NCBI RefSeq assembly: GCF_001975725.1
Contig: NZ_CP019434.1
Span: 2,005,486 to 2,069,485 of the forward strand
DNA from: Acidihalobacter ferrooxydans
GTDB lineage: Bacteria; Pseudomonadota; Gammaproteobacteria; DSM-5130; Acidihalobacteraceae
Direction of reading: 5' to 3'
Length of the DNA: 64,000 bases
Shown: piece after piece, positions 41,296 to 49,083 of the stretch
Layout of the letters: every line of letters begins with the position of its first letter
Numbering within the stretch: position 1 is the first letter of the stretch
Position numbers and translations under genes: made by a program
The notes under the pieces: model-generated
What the model saw: only the letters and a program-made list of their open reading frames with translations
Database searches by the model: none
What the model was told of the DNA's origin: nothing

Positions 41296-42336
41296 ATGAC
41301 CTACCTCGACCACGCGCTTCGAGGCATCCCGCAGCGGCCGCTGACCGTGCTGTTGCTCACCCTGCTGGCCCTCAACGCGTTGTCCTGGGCCGCAGCCCTC
41401 GGCCTTGCGGCCATACAACCGGGCATCATCGCCCTCGCTGGTCTGGCCTGGGTCTTCGGCGCCCGCCATGCCTTCGATGTCGATCACATCGCCGCAATCG
41501 ACAATGTCACCCGGAAATTGCGCCAGGAGGGCAAGCGCCCCGTGGCGGTCGGTTTCTTCTTCGCGCTGGGCCACTCAAGCATCGTGATCGCGCTCTCAGC
41601 AGTGGTGGCCCTGGTCGGCCGCAACCTGAAAACGCAGTTCGGGTCGCTGGCAGAATTCGGTGGATTCTTCGGCACCGGTGTGTCGGCGGCATTCCTCACA
41701 TTCATGGGGCTGGTCAACCTGTTCGTTCTCTGGCAACTGATCAAAACCTGGCGCGCACATCGCCGCGGTCACGATACCCGGGCGCTGCAGGAAGCACACC
41801 TCAGCGCCTTGCTCGATCAGCGCGGCTACTTTGCCAGACTCTTCCGTTTCCTCTTGCGTCGTGTGAGTCAGAGCTGGCATATGTACCCCATCGGGGTCTT
41901 GTTCGGCCTGGGCTTCGATACGGCCACGGAAATTGCCATTCTGGGTATTTCGGGAACGCTGGCAACCCATGCGGGCTTCCCGTTCTGGGGCATCATGATC
42001 TTCCCGTTCCTGTTCACTGCAGGGATGACGCTGATGGATTCACTGGACGGACTGGTGATGCTGCGGGTCTATCATTGGGCGATGTCGGACGTCTTGCGCC
42101 GACTGTATTTCAACCTGATCATCACCGCGATGGCAGTCAGCCTGGCGCTCGTGATCGGCACGCTGGAGTGGCTGCAGCTGCTCGGCTCGCGCCTGGGGGA
42201 CGACAGCCCCTTCTGGACCTGGCTGGAGACACTGAATTTCAGCGTCATCGGCTTTGCGATGGTCGCAGCCATGCTGGCTGCCTGGATCATCGCGATCGCC
42301 TACTATCGGCTACTATCGGCTGCGGATCGCGTCTAA
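41296..42336 (+). CDS. NiCoT-family nickel/cobalt permease
   Basis: Inner-membrane high-affinity Ni2+/Co2+ importer of 346 residues with about eight hydrophobic spans. The family signature HX4DH is present as H58-AFDV-D63-H64 in RHAFDVDHIAAIDNVTR. The later LGFDTATEIAIL block, also diagnostic, is intact. A Shine-Dalgarno (AAGGAA) precedes the ATG. There is no hydrogenase, urease or cobalamin gene in the window. The gene is bracketed by repeats, suggesting it was acquired or moved as a unit. Confidence 0.93.
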   Translation: MTYLDHALRGIPQRPLTVLLLTLLALNALSWAAALGLAAIQPGIIALAGLAWVFGARHAFDVDHIAAIDNVTRKLRQEGKRPVAVGFFFALGHSSIVIALSAVVALVGRNLKTQFGSLAEFGGFFGTGVSAAFLTFMGLVNLFVLWQLIKTWRAHRRGHDTRALQEAHLSALLDQRGYFARLFRFLLRRVSQSWHMYPIGVLFGLGFDTATEIAILGISGTLATHAGFPFWGIMIFPFLFTAGMTLMDSLDGLVMLRVYHWAMSDVLRRLYFNLIITAMAVSLALVIGTLEWLQLLGSRLGDDSPFWTWLETLNFSVIGFAMVAAMLAAWIIAIAYYRLLSAADRV

Positions 42337-42423
42337 ACCTTGCTGTCGAGTCACGGCGATTGATCTTAAGGTAGCGATTGAACGCTGCGCCGCCCCAATC
42401 CTGCTGCTTACACGGCTTATGAA
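42337..42423. other. Region after the nickel/cobalt permease
   Basis: No gene and no clear terminator between the permease stop and repeat block D. Confidence 0.3.
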
Positions 42424-42575
42424 CCCGGATAATCCATTATATGAGAAACCCTTGATTATTCTTTGAATTCAGTGGTTTTCTAACCGGGTGTAACGCGACT
42501 ATGCCGCTCGTTCAGAATGTCCCTGTGAATCCAAATCTCTGCCCAATCATCACCTCGCCCAATGGACTATCCGGG
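42424..42575. repeat. Element D: repeat block with inverted ends CCCGGATARTCCATT
   Basis: Starts CCCGGATAATCCATT (42424-42438) and ends with its near-perfect inverse AATGGACTATCCGGG (42561-42575), one mismatch in 15. Its last 52 bases are the right copy of the direct repeat at 41054. No coding sequence. Confidence 0.6.
42524..42575 (+). repeat. 52-bp direct repeat, right copy
   Basis: Partner of 41054-41105, 46 of 52 positions identical, same orientation. Together they flank one gene, the nickel/cobalt permease. Confidence 0.75.
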
Positions 42576-42697
42576 ATAAAAAAACCGCCGCGGCAACGCG
42601 AAACGCCTGAATCGTAAATCAAGGTAAAGTCATGTAGCGACCGTAACTTAATGCGCCGAAGCGGTATGCGGTATGCTGTAATCGACCAATCGACGCA

Positions 42698-42726
42698 GGA
42701 ACTTGCGCTGAAGCATCGAGGTCATA
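42698..42726 (+). promoter_or_regulatory. Sigma-E-type promoter of htrA
   Basis: A -35 box GGAACTT (42698-42704), a 16-base spacer and a -10 box GTCATA (42721-42726) match the sigma-E/AlgU consensus GGAACTT-N16-GTCTAA well. The start codon of the HtrA gene lies about 75 bases downstream. DegP/MucD genes are classic members of this regulon, and rpoE is 4.5 kb away. Confidence 0.7.
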
Positions 42727-42803
42727 CTGAGTATGACCCCGGTTTCCTCACGTTCCGCGTCGCAGGGCTACAAATTATCCCCATACCGATACGGAATCGT
42801 TCA

Positions 42804-44276
42804 ATGACGCATGCAATTTCCCGACTGGGCCGCACCTGGGCCTCGCTGAGTCTCCTCACCCTGCTCGCTCTCACCACCCAGGCCTGTGCGCAGAATGGCG
42901 TCGCGGTCAACCCACGATTCGAGCGCCTGCCGAACTTCAGTCAGCTGATCGAACACTCGGCTCCTGCCGTCGTCAGCATCACCGGCGTGCGTACCGTCAG
43001 CAACGCCAGCGCCGCGCAGAATGCACTCCCCAATCTCCCGCCCAACAGTCCATTCGGGCAGTTTTTCAAGCACTTCTTCGATCAGCAGAACCCACAAAGC
43101 CAACCGCAGCAGAGTAAGGAACGCATTCTCGGCTCCGGTTTCATCATCTCGCCCAACGGTTACATCGTCACCAACCGCCACGTTGTGGTCGGGGATGCCC
43201 AGATCAAGGTGCGCCTGCTCGACCGGCATGAATATCCGGCCAAGGTTATCGGCATGGACAAACGCACTGACCTGGCGTTGCTCAAGATCGATGCCAAAAA
43301 CCTGCCCACGCTGCCGCTCGGCAACTCATCCCACCTCAAGGTCGGTCAGTGGGTGCTCGCCATCGGCAACCCCTTCGGCTTCGACTACAGCGCCACGCAG
43401 GGCATCATCAGCGCTCTGTCGCGTAACCTGCCGAACGAGAACTACGTGCCCTTTATCCAGACCGACGCCGCCGTCAACCCCGGCAACTCAGGTGGCCCGC
43501 TGCTCAACCTGCAAGGTCAGGTGATCGGCGTCAACTCGCAGATCTACACCAGTTCCGGCGGCTTCATGGGCCTGTCCTTTGCGATTCCGATCAATATCGT
43601 CAAGGACGTCATCAATCAGCTCAGGGCACATGGCAAAGTCAGCTATGGCTGGCTCGGCGTGATGGTGCAGGACATGGACCAGAATCTTGCCCAGTCCTTC
43701 GGGCTCAGCCAGCCGGAAGGTGCGCTGGTCGCCCAGGTCGAGCCGCACAGTCCGGCTGCCAAGGCCGGCCTCAAGGCCGGAGACATCATCCTTGAGTTCA
43801 ACGGCAGCAAGATCAACCGTTCGGCCGATCTGCCGCCGCTGGTCGGTGCCACCCCTGTCGGCAGCAGCGTACCCGTAGTCATCCTGCGAGACGGCAAGCG
43901 CATGACCGTCGAGGTGACCATTGCCGCCCTGACACAGCCCAAGTCCAAGTCGAGCAATCAGCCGAGCACACAGCAGGCCGACCAGGGCGGGCGTCTGGGC
44001 ATGATCGTGGAGAACCTCACGGCCGCGCAGCGTCAGCAACTTGGCATCGGTAACCGCGGCGTGCTCATCAGCGGTCTCGATCCGAACGGCGTTGCGGCGC
44101 AAAACGGCCTCGCACCGGGAGATGTGATTCTCAAATTCGGCCACCACGTGATCGACAACACAACGCAGTTGGCCGAGGCCATCAAGCAAGCCCCGACCGG
44201 ACAACCCATTCCCGTGCTGATCATGCGTCAGCAGACTCCCCTCTACACCACCGTCACCATACCCAAAGGTCACTGA
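42804..44276 (+). CDS. DegP/HtrA-family periplasmic serine endoprotease
   Basis: Protease-chaperone of 490 residues for misfolded envelope proteins. An N-terminal signal sequence (about residues 10-30, SLLTLLALTTQACAQ) is followed by a trypsin-like domain with His126 (TNRHVV), Asp156 (KRTDLALLKI) and Ser229 (NPGNSGGPLL). Two PDZ domains follow, at about 275-365 and 390-485. The cysteine in the signal is not in a good lipobox, so a soluble periplasmic protein is more likely than a lipoprotein. The ATG at 42804 gives the signal peptide; upstream open frame covers the promoter. Transcribed from a sigma-E-type promoter. Confidence 0.94.
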   Translation: MTHAISRLGRTWASLSLLTLLALTTQACAQNGVAVNPRFERLPNFSQLIEHSAPAVVSITGVRTVSNASAAQNALPNLPPNSPFGQFFKHFFDQQNPQSQPQQSKERILGSGFIISPNGYIVTNRHVVVGDAQIKVRLLDRHEYPAKVIGMDKRTDLALLKIDAKNLPTLPLGNSSHLKVGQWVLAIGNPFGFDYSATQGIISALSRNLPNENYVPFIQTDAAVNPGNSGGPLLNLQGQVIGVNSQIYTSSGGFMGLSFAIPINIVKDVINQLRAHGKVSYGWLGVMVQDMDQNLAQSFGLSQPEGALVAQVEPHSPAAKAGLKAGDIILEFNGSKINRSADLPPLVGATPVGSSVPVVILRDGKRMTVEVTIAALTQPKSKSSNQPSTQQADQGGRLGMIVENLTAAQRQQLGIGNRGVLISGLDPNGVAAQNGLAPGDVILKFGHHVIDNTTQLAEAIKQAPTGQPIPVLIMRQQTPLYTTVTIPKGH

Positions 44277-44285
44277 ACCGCACCC

Positions 44286-44314
44286 GCCGGAGCCTGTGGG
44301 GATCAGGCTCCGGC
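44286..44314. terminator. Strong hairpin between htrA and gnd
   Basis: A perfect 11-bp stem GCCGGAGCCTG/CAGGCTCCGGC with a 7-base loop, starting nine bases after the htrA stop. No T-run follows, so it may be a stabiliser or a weak or factor-assisted terminator. Confidence 0.5.
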
Positions 44315-44359
44315 AACCGGATCGAGGTGCGCGCAGTGAATTCCACGCAAGGAGGTCAC

Positions 44360-45811
44360 ATGCAAAGCAAACACTTCGACATGGGCATCGTAGGCCTGGG
44401 CGTCATGGGCGCCAATCTTGGCCTCAACATCGCCAGCCGCGGTCGCCGCGTCGCCGGCTATGACCCGGACAGCGCCAAAGCACACACTTTCGGCGAACGG
44501 GGTGCCGCCGAGCTTGACGCCGCCAGCGGCGCACAAACCGCAGGTAGCGCCCGTCTGGAAGACTTCGTCAACGCACTCAAGACGCCCCGCGTTCTCGTCC
44601 TGCTGGTGCCGGCCAACATCGTCGACAGCGCCATCGACAGCCTCGTGCCGCATCTCGCGGCTGGCGACATCCTCATCGACGGCGGCAATTCGCACTTCCC
44701 CGACACCGAACGGCGCCTCGCCAAGCTCGCCGCTGCCAGCATCCACTTCATCGGCATGGGCGTATCCGGCGGCGAAGAAGGCGCGCGCCACGGCCCCAGC
44801 ATGATGCCCGGCGGCGAAGCCGCTGCCTGGGAGCGCGTCAGACCCCTGCTCGAACCCGCCGCCGCCAAGGCCGCCGATGGCGCACCTTGCATCGCCTGGA
44901 TCGGCAACAGCGGCTCCGGGCATTTCGTCAAAATGGTGCATAACGGCATCGAATACGGCCTGATGCAGCTCATCGCCGAAACCTACGACCTGATGTACCG
45001 CGGCCTGGGACTGCCTGCCGCGACCATCCGCGAGCATTTCACCACCTGGAGCCAGCATCAGCTCGCCGGCTACCTGATCGAAATCACCGCCGACATTCTC
45101 GCCCAACAGGACGCCGACGGCAGCCTGCTGCTTGAACACATCCGCGACGCCGCACGCCAGAAAGGCACCGGTCGCTGGACCACCGAAGCCGCGCTCGCGC
45201 TTGGCATCCCGACACCGACCATCGACGCGGCCGTGACCGCGCGCGGCCTGTCGGACTTCCATGCCTTGCGCCAGGACGGCGCCAAACGCTTCGCCGGCCC
45301 TCTGCCGGCCACGCAACAGGCCCTGCTCGCCGATGCCGGCCTGCCTGCGGCACTGGAAGGCGCGCTGCAAGCCGCCATGCTTCTCACCTATGCCCAGGGC
45401 ATGCACCTCATCGCAACGGCCAATGCCGAGTATGACTACGGTTTGGACAGTGGCGTCGTGGCGCGTATCTGGCGCGGTGGCTGCATCATCCGCGCGGCGC
45501 TGCTCGAAGACCTCAGCGCCGCCTATGCGCGTGACCCCGAACTCGGCAATCCCGCCTTTGACGACGCGCTGTCCGCCCGCCTGGGCCAGTTGCAAAGCGA
45601 ACTGCGCCGGGTCGTGGCAGCCGCCGCCACCGCCGGCATCCCGGTGCCCGCACTGGGCAGCGCGCTGGCCTATTACGATGCGTTGCGCAGTCCGCGATTG
45701 CCTGCCAACCTCATCCAGGCGCAGCGCGACTACTTCGGCGCCCACACCTACGAGAGACTGGACCGGGAGGGCACGTTTCACACGCAGTGGACACACGGGA
45801 GCGGCGCATGA
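44360..45811 (+). CDS. gnd: 6-phosphogluconate dehydrogenase
   Basis: Oxidative decarboxylation of 6-phosphogluconate to ribulose-5-phosphate. The 483-residue protein has the Rossmann loop GIVGLGVMGANLGLNIA, and the catalytic HFVKMVHNGIEYG block in the middle. It retains the long all-helical C-terminal domain, unlike the short NAD-dependent form. After beta-2 it reads GYDPDSAK (Asp35-Pro-Asp37), where E. coli Gnd has NRS for the NADP 2'-phosphate. The acidic residue suggests NAD+ preference. The ATG at 44360 has a strong GGAGG. Overlaps zwf by ATGA. Confidence 0.94.
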   Translation: MQSKHFDMGIVGLGVMGANLGLNIASRGRRVAGYDPDSAKAHTFGERGAAELDAASGAQTAGSARLEDFVNALKTPRVLVLLVPANIVDSAIDSLVPHLAAGDILIDGGNSHFPDTERRLAKLAAASIHFIGMGVSGGEEGARHGPSMMPGGEAAAWERVRPLLEPAAAKAADGAPCIAWIGNSGSGHFVKMVHNGIEYGLMQLIAETYDLMYRGLGLPAATIREHFTTWSQHQLAGYLIEITADILAQQDADGSLLLEHIRDAARQKGTGRWTTEAALALGIPTPTIDAAVTARGLSDFHALRQDGAKRFAGPLPATQQALLADAGLPAALEGALQAAMLLTYAQGMHLIATANAEYDYGLDSGVVARIWRGGCIIRAALLEDLSAAYARDPELGNPAFDDALSARLGQLQSELRRVVAAAATAGIPVPALGSALAYYDALRSPRLPANLIQAQRDYFGAHTYERLDREGTFHTQWTHGSGA

Positions 45812-47304
45812 AAACGCAGCCTGTACGCAACCCGTTCAGCTTCGTGCTGTTCGGGGCCGGTGGCGATCTCGCCTGGCGTCTGGTCGTGCCGGCGCTGTTC
45901 GCCCTGTTTCGCAAGGGCCACCTGCCCGAACGCTTCCAACTGCTCGGCGTCGACCGTGTCGACTACGACCGTGCGTCCTTCGGCAATCACCTGGCTCAAT
46001 CCTTCGGCGACCAGACCCCCGAAGCATGGTCGGCATTCTGCGAACACGTCGACTACGTGAACGCCGACTTTCTCGACCACGCCGCGTACGGCAGGCTCGA
46101 CGACCGGCTCAAAACCGGCGAAAGCGAATTCGGCGACCAGACCGAGCGCGTGTTCTACCTCGCCACCCCACCCACCCTCTTCGCCCCCATCGCCGAGCGT
46201 CTGGGGCAGGCCGGACTGGCCGAACCGCGCGAACGCACCCGTCTGGTGGTCGAAAAACCGCTCGGGCGCGACCTCGCCTCCTTCCGCACCATCAATGCCA
46301 GCCTGACCCAGAGTTTCACCGAAGAACAGGTCTACCGAATCGATCATTTTCTCGGCAAGGAAACGGTTCAGAACATCCTCGCCCTGCGTTTCGCCAACCC
46401 GCTGTTCGAGCCGGTCTGGAACCGCAACTACATCGATCACGTCGCCATCACCGTGGCCGAATCGCTGGGCGTCGAGAACCGCGCCGGATACTACGAACAT
46501 GCCGGCGCACTGCGCGACATGGTACAGAACCATCTGATGCAACTGCTCTGTCTGGTCGCCATGGAACCCCCCGTGGCCTACGACGCCAACGACATTCGCA
46601 ATCGCAAAATGGACGTCATGCACGCGCTGCGGCCCATCGTTCCCGAGCACGTCCAGGAGCTATCCGCGCGAGGCCAATATGGCGCTGGCTGGATCGCCGG
46701 CGACAAGGTGCCGGGTTATCGCCAGGAACCGAACGTCGACCCCGATTCGGAAACCGAAACCTACGCCGCCCTCAAGCTGCACATCGACAACTGGCGCTGG
46801 CAGGACGTGCCCTTCTACCTGCGCACCGGCAAACGCATGCCCGCCAAGATTTCGGAAATTTCCATTCGTTTCAAACCGGTCCCGCACCATGCCTTTCCCG
46901 CCTGGGCCGATCACGAGAACCAGCCCGTGCGCCTGACCCTGCAAATTCAGCCGGACGAAGCGATCCGCTTGCGCTTCATGGTCAAGGAACCCGGCATGCA
47001 GTTGCGCCTGCGCCCTGCCGACCTCGTGTTCAACTATGCCGACGACTTCCGCGGCGAAAGCCCGAGCGCCTACGAAACGCTGCTCTACGAGGTACTGGTC
47101 GGCGATGCCAGCCTGTTCATGCGCGCCGATCAGGTGGAAGCCGCCTGGAAACTCGTCCAGCCGGTACTCGATGTCTGGGCCGCCAGTCCCGCCAGCGACT
47201 TCCCGAACTATGCCGCCGGCAGTTGGGGTCCGGAAACGGCCGAAATGCTTACCGCCCGCGACAGTCGCAGCTGGTTGACACCGGCTGCCGCGCGGGATAG
47301 TTAG
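45808..47304 (+). CDS. zwf: Glucose-6-phosphate 1-dehydrogenase
   Basis: First step of the oxidative pentose phosphate pathway. The 498-residue protein has the nucleotide loop FGAGGDLAWRL, EKPLGRD, the substrate-binding RIDHFLGKE, and the catalytic QNHLMQLL. The conserved Lys of the usual GDLAxRKLxP motif is Leu here (GDLAWRLVVP), a departure I believe is shared by a divergent subgroup. The ATG at 45808 overlaps the gnd stop and has GGGAG upstream. gnd-zwf therefore form a two-gene operon. Element B2 begins two bases after the stop. Confidence 0.94.
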   Translation: MKTQPVRNPFSFVLFGAGGDLAWRLVVPALFALFRKGHLPERFQLLGVDRVDYDRASFGNHLAQSFGDQTPEAWSAFCEHVDYVNADFLDHAAYGRLDDRLKTGESEFGDQTERVFYLATPPTLFAPIAERLGQAGLAEPRERTRLVVEKPLGRDLASFRTINASLTQSFTEEQVYRIDHFLGKETVQNILALRFANPLFEPVWNRNYIDHVAITVAESLGVENRAGYYEHAGALRDMVQNHLMQLLCLVAMEPPVAYDANDIRNRKMDVMHALRPIVPEHVQELSARGQYGAGWIAGDKVPGYRQEPNVDPDSETETYAALKLHIDNWRWQDVPFYLRTGKRMPAKISEISIRFKPVPHHAFPAWADHENQPVRLTLQIQPDEAIRLRFMVKEPGMQLRLRPADLVFNYADDFRGESPSAYETLLYEVLVGDASLFMRADQVEAAWKLVQPVLDVWAASPASDFPNYAAGSWGPETAEMLTARDSRSWLTPAAARDS

Positions 47305-47305
47305 C

Positions 47306-47458
47306 CCGGATGTTTCATAACCAGTGCCGGTATAGCGCCGGATATGGGGTTCGCAGGGGACACCGAAGGAGCGGCGTATCGGTGATGACGGCCGACTGAG
47401 GAAAGACCCTCGTGGAATCAGTGACCCGCGAGACCAGTGGTCGTTATCACACATCCGG
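47306..47458 (+). repeat. Family B inverted-repeat element, copy B2
   Basis: A 153-bp element with 16-bp terminal inverted repeats, CCGGATGTTTCATAAC and the complement of CCGGATGTGTGATAAC (14 of 16 match). It aligns throughout with B1 at 27448-27601 in the same orientation and at nearly the same length. No ORF. It starts two bases after the zwf stop. Confidence 0.75.
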
Positions 47459-47558
47459 CTCAGGACAGCAGCCTGCCGCTGCGACGTGTGATCGAGTGGG
47501 ATGAGCCATACGGCGGACCGGTCAACGTTCCATCTGGCACTGTTACAATCGCCGCACC

Positions 47559-48170
47559 ATGGAATTTCTGAATCACGCCTTGATGGTGGCCGGTCCCTAT
47601 CTGCAGCGCTACGGCTATGCCGCTGTGGTGTTCGGCCTGTTCATCGAAGGCATCGGCATTCCCTTCCCTGGCCTGACCATTCTGATTGCCGCCGCCCTGC
47701 TCGCCGGACGCGGCGAAATGTCTCTGCCGCTGGTCTTCGTCAGCGCCATCGGCGGCGCTTTGGCAGGCTACAACCTCGGTTACAGGATCGGAAATTTCGG
47801 CGGTCACCGGTTACTGCTGCGCACCCGTCTGGTCAACCGCCATCACCTGCGCAAACTGCGCCGGCTGTACCGTCGCTGGGGCATGCCGATTGTCATCATC
47901 GCGCCGTTCTTCGATGGTCTGCGTCAACTCAACGGCCCGGTCGCCGGCATCATCGACATGCCCTGGTTGCGCTTCGCGCTCGCCAATGCCATCGGCTGCA
48001 TCGTGTGGATCGGATTCTGGAGCATCGCCGCCTATACACTGAGCGAGCACAGCATGCAGGCGCTCGCCCTGGCTGACCGGTTCAGGCCATGGCTCATCGC
48101 CACGGCCATCGCCCTGTTCATCGCCCTGATCCTGTACCTGGTCACACGCGACCGCACAAAGCGTCCATGA
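47559..48170 (+). CDS. DedA-family inner-membrane protein
   Basis: A 203-residue protein with about five hydrophobic segments. It carries the family landmarks: an early acidic EGIGIPFPGLTILIAAA, the GYNLGYRIGNFGG block, and RRWGMPIVIIAPFFDGLRQL with the re-entrant-loop arginine and glycine residues. DedA proteins act as phospholipid or undecaprenyl-phosphate translocases in several bacteria and affect proton-motive force and drug resistance. The exact substrate here is not deducible. Followed after 29 bases by a periplasmic protein gene. Confidence 0.88.
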   Translation: MEFLNHALMVAGPYLQRYGYAAVVFGLFIEGIGIPFPGLTILIAAALLAGRGEMSLPLVFVSAIGGALAGYNLGYRIGNFGGHRLLLRTRLVNRHHLRKLRRLYRRWGMPIVIIAPFFDGLRQLNGPVAGIIDMPWLRFALANAIGCIVWIGFWSIAAYTLSEHSMQALALADRFRPWLIATAIALFIALILYLVTRDRTKRP

Positions 48171-48199
48171 CCCCAACTTGTCACAACGGAGACTTACGC

Positions 48200-48883
48200 A
48201 TGCGCCTCAGAACCGCTCTGATCGCCACAATCGCCGCCGCCGCGTTCAGCCTCGGCATACAAGCTCAGGCAGCCACTGGTCTGCGGCCCGATATCCGCTC
48301 GCTCAACCGCATGCAGGTCTACGCTGCGCAGGCGCTGGCAGACAGCGAAGAAGCCCGCGCCGCCTTGCACGACGGCGCGCCGGGCACTGCGGCCAACGCC
48401 CTGAGCAAAACCCGTACGCTGCTCGAACTGATTCACTCGCGCCTGCCCGCGGCAGAGTTCCAGGCCATGTTGCGCGCCATGGGGGCACTGATGAGTTTCG
48501 AAGACAACAAACAGGTGCTGCCGATGTTTCAGCGTCTGTTCTTCGCCCTCGACGATCTCCCGCATGACGCAGCGCGCGAGCAGGCGCGCAAAGCGCTCAA
48601 ACGCGCACAGGCCGACTTGCAAAAAACCGACCGCGCCGGCGCCATCTCCGCACTCACCCAGGCCGGCGCTCCCTATGCCGACCCCGTGCTGACACCACCT
48701 CTGAAAGCCGCCGGACAAGCGCTCACCGCGGCCAACGCAGCGTTGGTCCACGGCAATGGCTCGCAGGCCGAAACCAATCTGGTCAAACTTGCGACCGATC
48801 TGCTCAAGCTACACAAAGCCCTCGCCACTTATCCGCTGACGATGACCCAGAACGCCCCGCCGCATGGAACCCGGAACCCATAG
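48200..48883 (+). CDS. Periplasmic helical protein, probable YfdX family
   Basis: A 227-residue protein with a Sec signal peptide (LIATIAAAAFSLGIQAQA, cleavage near residue 24). The rest is predicted almost all helical and Ala-rich. The pattern DRAGAISALTQAGAPYADPVL then PPLKAAGQALTAANAAL resembles the YfdX-family core, whose members are acid- or stress-induced periplasmic proteins. The assignment rests on pattern only. The ATG at 48200 gives the signal peptide. Probably cotranscribed with the DedA gene. Confidence 0.6.
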   Translation: MRLRTALIATIAAAAFSLGIQAQAATGLRPDIRSLNRMQVYAAQALADSEEARAALHDGAPGTAANALSKTRTLLELIHSRLPAAEFQAMLRAMGALMSFEDNKQVLPMFQRLFFALDDLPHDAAREQARKALKRAQADLQKTDRAGAISALTQAGAPYADPVLTPPLKAAGQALTAANAALVHGNGSQAETNLVKLATDLLKLHKALATYPLTMTQNAPPHGTRNP

Positions 48884-49083
48884 CCGGTACTCGCACTGCC
48901 CGCCGAACACTGAACCTGGCGGACACTGTCCGGCTGGCGCGCGAGGCGGCCCAGGCACCTGTCGCCCTCGTAGTGATTGGCGTCTGCACGCGGTTCGCCA
49001 CCATACGGCGACAGGCTGGACACCGTGCCCTGATCATCCAGGCGGGGTGAGTCCACTGCTTGGCCAGAGCGATCGTCTGTGGC

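Noticed and set aside
45261-47300. A 679-codon open frame shifted relative to gnd and zwf
   Set aside because: It overlaps both real genes, its product is low-complexity Arg/Pro/Ala, and it lacks a start signal.
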